From the NCBI GenBank assembly GCA_007134805.1, contig SLKB01000080.1, positions 1 to 5,173 of the forward strand: a stretch of DNA of 5,173 nt, written 5' to 3'. This document shows positions 1 to 5,173 of the stretch, one piece after another; position 1 is the stretch's first letter, and the number at the start of each line of letters is the position of its first letter. The stretch is from Paracoccaceae bacterium (GTDB taxonomy: Bacteria > Pseudomonadota > Alphaproteobacteria > Rhodobacterales > Rhodobacteraceae). The position numbers and the translations under genes are program-made. Below the pieces are notes generated by a model. That model searched no databases and was not told where the DNA came from. It was given only the letters and a program-made list of their open reading frames with translations.

Positions 1-850
1 GGCCGATCACCCGCTCACCCAGCACCCACAGCGCGAGCGCGGCGATCACCAGCACCGCCTGCAGACAACCCGCGGCAGCAGCGCGGAAGCGCATGTTCAG
101 GTCCGGATGGGTCGACCATTCCAGCGCCTGCACTGCAAGGGTGGGCGGGCGCATCGGGCCAAGGATCAGCGCGACATCGACCACCGACATCGAATAGGCA
201 AGCACCGCAAAGACCGGCAGGCGGATCTGGCGATAGATCGCGGGCAGCACCGCCTTCATCCAGCCCGTGACGCGGCCATAGCCCAGCGCGCGCGCAACCA
301 GCATCCGGCGGCGCGCGTCACTCTGGCCCAGGGCGGCCAGCGTCATCAGCAGAAGGAACGGCACCTCCTTGAGCACCAGACCCGCGACCAGCGACAGCCC
401 CCAGGGGTCATGCACGATCAGAAGGTCCGGCGGCCGCTCCCAGCCCGTCGCCCAAGGCGAGAGGGCGCGCGCCACCCAGCCCGAGGGCGCGATCAGGAAA
501 GCGAGCCCCAACGCTGCGGCCGCATGCGGGACCGACAGCAGCGGGGCCAGCGCGCGGGTGATCCATTCAAAGCTCGCTGTCCCCTGCCAGAGCGCGACCA
601 GCGCCAGCGTCAGCGCAAGCGAGATCAGCGTGGCCGCAAAGCCCGTGCCCAGCGAGAGGCGCACGGCCCCGCCCAGACCCGGCCAGTCCATCAGCGCGCG
701 CCAATGCGCCAGCGTCATCGCCTCGCCACCCAGCGCCGGCATGTAGCCCAGGCCCTGCGCCGTCCCTGCCGCGAGCCCCAGCAGGACCGGCAGTCCCAGA
801 CACGCCAGCACGACAACCGGCGCAAGCGCCCAGGCCCCGGCGCGATGCAA
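1..850 (-). CDS. ynjC: YnjC-type ABC transporter permease, N-terminal half (runs off left edge)
   Basis: Inner-membrane permease of a YnjBCD-type ABC importer; it would form the channel for the solute delivered by the adjacent binding protein. Translating the minus strand gives 283 uninterrupted residues to the window edge. A first membrane segment lies at about residues 8-30, followed by the family-typical 'LGYMPALGG' (34-42), then further helices at about 62-87, 101-121 and 151-175. 'SVPHAA' (106-111) and 'DPWGLSL' (148-154) are near-identical to what I recall of E. coli YnjC. The EAA-type cytoplasmic loop that contacts the ATPase is 'VARALGYG' (185-192) through 'IRLP' (209-212), followed by 'SVVDVALILGP' (222-232). 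E. coli YnjC is about 511 residues with two fused permease halves, so what is seen is the first half. No ATG fits upstream of residue 37; the TTG at 850-848, two bases after the ynjB stop, keeps the first helix and is preferred. The start is inferred; the family call is firm. Confidence 0.9.
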   Translation of the reverse strand, partial: MHRAGAWALAPVVVLACLGLPVLLGLAAGTAQGLGYMPALGGEAMTLAHWRALMDWPGLGGAVRLSLGTGFAATLISLALTLALVALWQGTASFEWITRALAPLLSVPHAAAALGLAFLIAPSGWVARALSPWATGWERPPDLLIVHDPWGLSLVAGLVLKEVPFLLLMTLAALGQSDARRRMLVARALGYGRVTGWMKAVLPAIYRQIRLPVFAVLAYSMSVVDVALILGPMRPPTLAVQALEWSTHPDLNMRFRAAAAGCLQAVLVIAALALWVLGERVIG

Positions 851-852
851 GC

Positions 853-2067
853 CTAGTTGCCCGTCCCGTAGCGGCGTTCCCAATCCTCGGCGATCCGGGT
901 CATCCAGCCGGGATGCGGCTCCAGCAGGCCCGTGCCCATCTCATCAGGGGCAAGCGTGGCGATGCCCAGTTCCAGCGCGTCGAAGCGGGCCCGGTCGGCC
1001 GCGTCCAGCCGGTCCATGCCCAGCACGGTCTGGAAGCCCAGCACATCAGGATCCTGCGCGCGGGCCTGGATCTCGGGATCGAGGATCAGATTGGCGAGCA
1101 CAAGTGCGCCGGCCTTGTTCGCCGCGTTATAGGGGATCGAGAGATACGAGGAATTGGCCAGCGTGCCCGCGTCGAAGACGAATGTGCGCACTGTGTCGGG
1201 CAATTCTCCATCAGCGATGGCAGCCGAGGCACGGCCCGGGTTGAAGGCGAAGCCAATATCGATCTCGCCATCTGCCAGAAGCTGGCCCAGCGCGGGCTCA
1301 TTCTGCGGGTAGATGCGCCCCTCGCGCCAAAGATGCGGCGTGATCTCGTCGAGAAAGGCCCAGAGCGGGGCAGTCAGTGTGTCATAATCGACATCTTCGG
1401 GGGGCCCGAGCAACACATCAGGATCCTCGACCACCCCATAAAGCGCCTGTTTCAGGAAGGACGTGCCCAGGAAATCGGGCGGCTGCGGATAGGTGAAACG
1501 CCCCGGATTGGCGAGCGTCCAGTCGCGCAAGCCCGCGATCGAGCGCGGCGGCTCTGCAACCGCGGCGCTGTCATATTCGAACACCATCTGGAACATCGCC
1601 CAGGGGCTGCCGTAGCCTTCGACCGGCAGGGTGAAATCGATCAGCACGGCCGGGTTGGCCTCGGTATCGACAAGCGGCCAGTTGGGAAGCTCCTCCGCGA
1701 AAGGGCCGAACAGCAGATCCTGATCCTTCATCGAGGCGAAATTGGCGCCGTTGATCCAGATCACATCGACCGCGCCGCCCGCGTCGCGGCCCGCCTGACG
1801 CTCCGAGATGACGCGGGTGACGGCATCGGCGGTATCGGCAAGGCGCACATGTTCAAGCCCCACGCCATAGCGCGCGCGCAGATCGGCGCCGACCGAGGCG
1901 ATGAAGGCATTGATCCGCGCATCCCCCCCCCAGGCATGCCAGAAGACTGTCTGCCCTTCGGCCGCTTGCACGACGGCGTCCCAATCCGACAGATCGAGGC
2001 TTTCGCCCATCGCCGGGCCGGCCAGTCCGGCCATCAGAAGTGCTGTCATCACAGCCTGGTTGCGCAT
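853..2067 (-). CDS. ynjB: YnjB-type ABC transporter periplasmic substrate-binding protein
   Basis: Solute-binding protein of a YnjBCD-type importer, acting in the periplasm and passing an unknown solute to the YnjC permease. The product is 404 residues, close to the family's usual size. It has a short signal peptide (hydrophobic stretch at about 6-19) with a likely cleavage after A-M-G at residue 21. Family landmarks are 'GQTVFWHAWGGD' (38-49), 'VRLADTADAV' (74-83), 'VDVIWINGANF' (100-110), 'YPQPPDFLGT' (193-202), 'HLWREG' and a C-terminal 'EPHPGW...ERRYG'; these match remembered E. coli YnjB closely. The ATG at 2067 is chosen over the in-frame ATG at 2073 because the AGAGGA ribosome site is 6 bases from the former and directly abuts the latter, which would give two extra residues. 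The ynjC start follows the stop by 2 bases, so the two are surely cotranscribed. A run of nine G in codons 46-49 is unusual. The substrate of this family is not established. Confidence 0.93.
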   Translation of the reverse strand: MRNQAVMTALLMAGLAGPAMGESLDLSDWDAVVQAAEGQTVFWHAWGGDARINAFIASVGADLRARYGVGLEHVRLADTADAVTRVISERQAGRDAGGAVDVIWINGANFASMKDQDLLFGPFAEELPNWPLVDTEANPAVLIDFTLPVEGYGSPWAMFQMVFEYDSAAVAEPPRSIAGLRDWTLANPGRFTYPQPPDFLGTSFLKQALYGVVEDPDVLLGPPEDVDYDTLTAPLWAFLDEITPHLWREGRIYPQNEPALGQLLADGEIDIGFAFNPGRASAAIADGELPDTVRTFVFDAGTLANSSYLSIPYNAANKAGALVLANLILDPEIQARAQDPDVLGFQTVLGMDRLDAADRARFDALELGIATLAPDEMGTGLLEPHPGWMTRIAEDWERRYGTGN

Positions 2068-2073
2068 CTTCAT

Positions 2074-2080
2074 TCCTCTT
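2074..2080 (-). promoter_or_regulatory. Ribosome binding site of ynjB
   Basis: On the minus strand AAGAGGA lies just before the gene. It is 6 bases from the ATG at 2067 but directly adjacent to the in-frame ATG at 2073, so it decides in favour of the downstream start. Confidence 0.6.
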
Positions 2081-2145
2081 CGTTCATGTCCTCAAGCCGT
2101 GCCTGTGCAGGCGCGGCGGCGTGTCGTTCACCTTCTCGGTCTCCC

Positions 2146-3009
2146 TCAGATCGCACGCAGGCGCAACAGCACCACCATATTTGACAGCAGGAGAACTGCA
2201 ATCACCACCCCACCCCCGACCAGCGCCCAGACGCCCGGATCCTCGCCGATCACCGCCCAGACCAGAAGCGGCGCAAGCACTGTCTCCAGCAGGATCAGAA
2301 GCGACACCTCCGCCGAGCCGATATAGCGCGGCCCCAGCACCATCAACCCCGAGGCAAAGGCGATGAACGCCCCATGCGCGATCAGCAGCGGCCAGAACTC
2401 GGCCACCGGCGCCAGCACATCGACAAAGGGCAGCAACAGCACCGACATGCCGATCAGCGCGATCGGCGCTGCGGGAACCATCGAGCGCGCGCGCACCCCG
2501 CGCACTGCCGTCAGCGCGCCGGCATAACAGGCCGACACACCCAGCGCCACCAGATCGCCCGCAAGGCTCGTCGCCGCGTTCTCCTTCGAGCCGATGATCA
2601 GGATCGCAAGGCCCAGAAACACCCCCAGCATCGTCCAGATCATCCGCGCCGAGATCGGCTCGCCCAGCGTGAGCCGGCTGAAGACCGCTGCAAAAACCGG
2701 CATGGAGGCGAGGATGAACACCACATTCGCCACGCTCGTGAGCGACACCGCCAGCACGAAGCCCGGCGCCGAGAGACCGTAGAGCAGGATATACGCATGC
2801 CCCTGCCAGCCCGCGCGCAGCACATCCTCAAAGGCGCGCGCACCCATCCGCACCAAGACGAACAGCGCAAGCAGACAGCCCGCGACCAGCCCGCGCCAGA
2901 AGGCGATGGCCAGCGCATCGGCCTCGACCAACCGCACGAAGAGGGAATCCGGGACGAGGCACAGCACCCCCAGCCCGGTGATGACCAGCCCCTTGAGATG
3001 ATCTTGCAT
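2146..3009 (-). CDS. DMT superfamily transporter, EamA family
   Basis: Integral inner-membrane carrier of the drug/metabolite transporter superfamily. Characterised EamA proteins export amino acids or related metabolites or take up small solutes; the substrate here cannot be read from sequence. The 287 residues are the usual length and show ten hydrophobic segments in two repeated halves. Each half contains the characteristic helix-end signature: 'ANVVFILASMPVF' to 'LGEPIS' (94-120) and 'GSAEVSLLILLETVLAPLL' to 'GEDPG' (231-259). 'AIAFWRG' (34-40) after the first helix is also typical. The start ATG is preceded by a purine-rich AAGAGAGAG ending one base before it, with AAGAG about 5 bases away. 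Downstream, ynjB follows in the same direction after about 78 bases without a convincing terminator, so readthrough into ynjBC is possible, but a separate promoter there cannot be excluded. It diverges from lrgA. Confidence 0.9.
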   Translation of the reverse strand: MQDHLKGLVITGLGVLCLVPDSLFVRLVEADALAIAFWRGLVAGCLLALFVLVRMGARAFEDVLRAGWQGHAYILLYGLSAPGFVLAVSLTSVANVVFILASMPVFAAVFSRLTLGEPISARMIWTMLGVFLGLAILIIGSKENAATSLAGDLVALGVSACYAGALTAVRGVRARSMVPAAPIALIGMSVLLLPFVDVLAPVAEFWPLLIAHGAFIAFASGLMVLGPRYIGSAEVSLLILLETVLAPLLVWAVIGEDPGVWALVGGGVVIAVLLLSNMVVLLRLRAI

Positions 3010-3144
3010 GCTCTCTCTTGGGCCGGCGCCACCGCGCTGTCAAGCAGCCCCGCGCGCGCATCGGGCATGTGTCATGATCTCTTTCCTTTCGGTCCCGAAT
3101 CCGCGCCAATGGGGAAGCTGCCCCCAGATGAAAGGCCCTGCCCC
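3010..3144. promoter_or_regulatory. Divergent intergenic region between the DMT gene and lrgAB
   Basis: These 135 bases separate two divergent gene starts and therefore should carry promoters for both; this is inference from layout. A perfect TTGACA hexamer exists on the minus strand (3043-3038), but the hexamer at the right spacing is CAAGAG, a poor -10. A CATGAT (3073-3078) on the plus strand lacks a -35 partner. A purine-rich AAAGG at 3131-3135 serves as the lrgA ribosome site, 9 bases from its ATG. No clear operator or riboswitch is seen. Confidence 0.4.
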
Positions 3145-3516
3145 ATGATCCACGCTCTCGCCCTGATCCTCGCCTGCCAGCTTGCCGGCGAAATCCTCGC
3201 CCGTCTTGTCGCCCTGCCCGTGCCGGGCCCCGTGCTTGGCATGGCGCTCCTGTTCGTACTGATGCTGGGACTGCCCCGGGTTGCCGCGCTGATCCAGCCC
3301 ACGGGCGAGGCGATCCTGCGCCATCTGTCGCTTCTCTTCGTGCCGGCAGGTGTGGGCGTGGTCGGGCATCTGCATCTGCTCTCGAGCCATGGGGCGGGCC
3401 TCGCGCTCGCGCTCATCGGCTCGACAGTACTTGCGCTGATCGCCGGCGCCGGGGCCTTCGTGCTGGTCGCGCGGCTGTCGGGATCGGTTGCCAAGACAGA
3501 GCATCCCGATGCGTGA
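3145..3516 (+). CDS. lrgA: CidA/LrgA family membrane protein
   Basis: Small inner-membrane protein that pairs with LrgB. In Staphylococcus aureus the family is described as holin/antiholin-like. In Bacillus subtilis (PftAB) and Streptococcus mutans LrgAB pairs move pyruvate, and the plant plastid fusion homologue PLGG1 moves glycolate/glycerate. The 123-residue product has four hydrophobic segments (about 4-23, 27-46, 57-79 and 84-109). It carries the family hallmarks 'CQLAGE' (11-16), 'LPVPGPVLGM' (24-33) and 'LSLLFVPAGVGVV' (61-73). The ATG at 3145 is chosen because family members begin a few residues before the first helix and AAAGG lies 9 bases upstream. An in-frame ATG at 3109 would add a Pro-rich, non-conserved dozen residues. 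The stop overlaps the lrgB start by 8 bases, implying translational coupling. The gene name reflects the family; the transported solute is not shown by the sequence. Confidence 0.9.
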   Translation: MIHALALILACQLAGEILARLVALPVPGPVLGMALLFVLMLGLPRVAALIQPTGEAILRHLSLLFVPAGVGVVGHLHLLSSHGAGLALALIGSTVLALIAGAGAFVLVARLSGSVAKTEHPDA

Positions 3517-4225
3517 TGTGGCCGAAATCTGGTCCTATCTCGCCGAATCGCCGCTCCTGTGGCTTTGCGCCACGCTGATCGCCTATTCCTTCGGCGACTG
3601 GTGCGCGACGCGCGCGGGCCGCGCGCCGCTCGTGAACCCGGTGCTGGTCGCGGTGATCGTGCTGGCGGTGATCCTGTGGGTCAGCGACACGAGCTACGCC
3701 ACCTATTTCGAGGGCGCGCAATTCGTGCACTTCCTGCTTGGCCCCGCGACAGTCGCGCTTGCGGTCCCGCTCTGGCTGCACCGCGCGACCGTGCGGCGCG
3801 CGCTTCTGCCGATCCTTGCCGCACTGATCGCGGGATCAAGCGTGGCCGTGCTCTCAGCGCTCTGGATCGGGCAGGCCTTCGGGCTGCCGGGCGATCTGCT
3901 CGCCAGCCTCGCCCCCAAAAGCACCACGGCCCCTGTCGCGCTCGGGATCAGCGAATCGCTGGGCGGCTCGCCGACGCTGACAGCAGTGCTCGTGATCATC
4001 ACGGGCATGATCGGCGCGATCGTGGTGACCCCCCTGATGAACGCGCTGCGCATCCGCGACTGGCGCGCGCGCGGCTTTGCAGTGGGTGTGGCTGCGCATG
4101 GCATCGGCACGGCGCGCGCCTTTCAGGTCAATCCGCAGGCCGGCGCCTTCGCGGGCATCGGCATGGCGCTCAACGCCATGCTGACCGCCGCGCTCGCGCC
4201 CTGGGCGCTGGCCTTCTTCCTCTGA
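3509..4225 (+). CDS. lrgB: LrgB family membrane protein
   Basis: Partner of LrgA in the inner membrane, thought from characterised homologues to form a carrier for small carboxylates such as pyruvate or glycolate, and historically linked to murein hydrolase control. The product is 238 residues, the family's usual length. Signatures are 'NPVLVAV' (43-49), 'FLLGPATVALAVPL' (75-88), 'LAPKSTTAPVALGIS' (134-148) followed by 'GGSPTLTA' (152-159), and 'AAHGIGTARAF' (195-205) followed by 'GAFAGIGMALNAMLTAALAP' (212-231). The hydrophobic segments between them fit a protein with six or seven helices. The ATG at 3509 is chosen; an in-frame TTG at 3488 would add seven residues inside lrgA. The start sits inside the last codons of lrgA with only a weak ribosome site, consistent with translation coupled to lrgA. 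Convergent to thrS, 9 bases apart. Confidence 0.93.
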   Translation: MRDVAEIWSYLAESPLLWLCATLIAYSFGDWCATRAGRAPLVNPVLVAVIVLAVILWVSDTSYATYFEGAQFVHFLLGPATVALAVPLWLHRATVRRALLPILAALIAGSSVAVLSALWIGQAFGLPGDLLASLAPKSTTAPVALGISESLGGSPTLTAVLVIITGMIGAIVVTPLMNALRIRDWRARGFAVGVAAHGIGTARAFQVNPQAGAFAGIGMALNAMLTAALAPWALAFFL

Positions 4226-4247
4226 CGCGGCGGGTTACTCCGCCGCG
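4226..4247. terminator. Shared stem-loop between convergent lrgB and thrS
   Basis: A perfect 8-bp GC inverted repeat (CGCGGCGG at 4226-4233 and CCGCCGCG at 4240-4247) encloses a 6-base loop, GTTACT. It begins directly after the lrgB stop. The thrS stop codon falls inside the loop, and the last thrS codons form one arm. Being symmetric it could act on transcripts from both sides. There is no good U-tract: only ACCTTTCCCC follows on the plus strand and a purine-rich stretch on the minus strand. The terminator role is therefore inferred from position and stem strength. Confidence 0.6.
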
Positions 4248-5173
4248 ACCTTTCCCCGAGCCGCGCGCAGATCCGGCGGCAGCACCTCCACGCGCAGTGC
4301 CTCGACCAGCGCGTCGAGCGGCTGCGTCTCGGTCCGGTTCTCGCCCAGACGGCGCACCGAGACTGTCCGCTCTGCCACTTCGCGCGCGCCGATGGCCAGG
4401 ATCACCGGCACCTTGCCCACACTGTGCTCGCGCACCTTGTAGTTGATCTTCTCATTGCGCAGGTCCAGCTCGGCGCGGATCCCCGCATCCCGCAGCGCGT
4501 CCAGCACCTCGTGGCAATAGGCATCCGCATCGGACACGATCGAGGCCACCACAACCTGCCGCGGCGCAAGCCACAGCGGCAGGCGGCCTGCGAAATTCTC
4601 GATCAGTATCCCGATGAAGCGCTCGAACGAGCCCAGAACTGCGCGGTGCAGCATCACGGGGCGGTGCTTGCCGCCATCCGAGCCGATATAGGTGGCGTCG
4701 AGCCGCTCGGGCAGGACGAAATCCACCTGCAGTGTGCCGCATTGCCAGTCTCGCCCGATCGCATCGCGCAGCACGAATTCAAGCTTCGGGCCGTAAAACG
4801 CCCCCTCGCCCGGGTTCTCCTCGAAATCGTAGCCTGCCGCGCGTGTCGCCGCCCGCAAGGCGGCCTCGGACTTGTCCCAGACCTCATCCGCGCCCGCCCG
4901 CGTCTCGGGCCGGTCCGAGAATTTCACGCGGAAACTCTCGAAGCCCAGATCGCGATAGATCCCGGACAGAAGCGTGATGAATTTCTCGGTCTCCGCCTCG
5001 ATCTGGTCCTCGCGGCAGAAGATATGCGCGTCGTCCTGCGTGAAGCCGCGCACGCGCATGATCCCATGCAGCGCCCCTGACGGCTCATACCGGTTGCACG
5101 AGCCGAACTCGGCCATGCGCAAGGGCAGGTCGCGATAGCTTTTCAGCCCCACATTGAAGATCTGCACATGGCA
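4235..5173 (-). CDS. thrS: Threonyl-tRNA synthetase, C-terminal half (runs off right edge)
   Basis: Class II aminoacyl-tRNA synthetase that charges tRNA-Thr with threonine in the cytoplasm. The visible 312 residues begin at the window edge inside the catalytic core ('CHVQIF', part of the KPMNCPxH region) and run to the natural C-terminus. Motif 2 is seen as '[11 protein letters not shown]' (23-33 of the visible part), where E. coli has CHRNEPSG; the motif 2 arginine is kept. Zinc-ligand histidines are visible at residue 50 ('DDAHIFC') and residue 176 ('[10 protein letters not shown]', motif 3). The zinc cysteine would be two residues before the first visible codon. The anticodon-binding domain starts near '[10 protein letters not shown]' (200-209) and includes '[13 protein letters not shown]'. 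The usual total is about 640-650 residues, so roughly half is missing to the window boundary; the editing domain is outside. A GTG at 5167 is an internal valine, not a start. The gene is convergent with lrgB. Confidence 0.97.
   Translation of the reverse strand, partial: CHVQIFNVGLKSYRDLPLRMAEFGSCNRYEPSGALHGIMRVRGFTQDDAHIFCREDQIEAETEKFITLLSGIYRDLGFESFRVKFSDRPETRAGADEVWDKSEAALRAATRAAGYDFEENPGEGAFYGPKLEFVLRDAIGRDWQCGTLQVDFVLPERLDATYIGSDGGKHRPVMLHRAVLGSFERFIGILIENFAGRLPLWLAPRQVVVASIVSDADAYCHEVLDALRDAGIRAELDLRNEKINYKVREHSVGKVPVILAIGAREVAERTVSVRRLGENRTETQPLDALVEALRVEVLPPDLRAARGKVAAE

Noticed and set aside
107..856. Open frame of 249 codons on the plus strand opposite ynjC
   Set aside because: Highly basic low-complexity Arg/Gln/His composition typical of an antisense shadow; the minus strand encodes a clear permease.
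2101..2112. Inverted repeat GCCTG-TG-CAGGC between the DMT gene and ynjB as a terminator
   Set aside because: The arms are only 5 bp with a 2-base loop, and no T-run follows on the minus strand.
913..2184. Long open frame (423 codons) on the plus strand opposite ynjB
   Set aside because: It is rich in Arg, Gln, His and Ala with no recognisable fold and exactly mirrors a conserved YnjB gene. High GC keeps antisense frames free of stops.
3015..3043. TTGACA hexamer on the minus strand as a sigma-70 promoter for the DMT gene
   Set aside because: The -35 is perfect, but the hexamer 17 bases on is CAAGAG and overlaps the ribosome site. Transcription would start at the ATG itself.
3488..3508. Upstream TTG start for lrgB
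   Set aside because: It lies inside lrgA, has no good ribosome site and adds residues not typical of the family; the ATG at 3509 fits better.
3559..4446. Plus-strand open frame of 295 codons over lrgB and the thrS end
   Set aside because: Out-of-frame reading of lrgB running into antisense thrS; Arg/Ala/Pro-rich with no family signature.

Overview
The window is GC-rich (about two thirds G+C by eye) and densely coded. Its protein sequences, especially the C-terminal half of threonyl-tRNA synthetase, look like those of an alphaproteobacterium, most likely in the Rhodobacterales/Rhodobacteraceae. That placement is inference from sequence character, not from a database search.

Left part (1-3009, all on the minus strand, so read right to left): a ten-helix DMT/EamA-type exporter, then about 78 bases later the periplasmic binding protein of a YnjBCD-type ABC importer (ynjB), then after 2 bases its membrane permease (ynjC), which runs off the left edge. 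The permease appears to start at a TTG codon, and only its first half is visible. The ATPase (ynjD) expected after it would lie outside the window. The substrate of Ynj systems is not established, so only 'ABC importer of unknown solute' is supported.

Middle (3010-3144): a 135-base divergent intergenic region that must hold the start signals for both the DMT gene and the rightward lrgA gene. No convincing consensus promoter is visible.

Right part: lrgA (CidA/LrgA family, 3145-3516) and lrgB (3509-4225) are on the plus strand, overlap by 8 bases and form a tight two-gene operon. Together they encode an LrgAB membrane complex. The family is known as a holin/antiholin-like system in Staphylococcus and as a small-carboxylate (pyruvate or glycolate) transporter in Bacillus, Streptococcus mutans and plant plastids. 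Converging on it is thrS on the minus strand, whose 3' 939 bases are present. The two stop codons are only 9 bases apart, and a perfect 8-bp stem lies over the junction, probably a shared bidirectional terminator.

All six genes are intact where visible. I see no mobile element, CRISPR array, RNA gene or sign of recent transfer. I do not find a convincing new biological system. The points most worth a second look are the unassigned Ynj transporter next to a DMT exporter, a nine-G run inside ynjB, the compact convergent terminator, and the solute carried by LrgAB.
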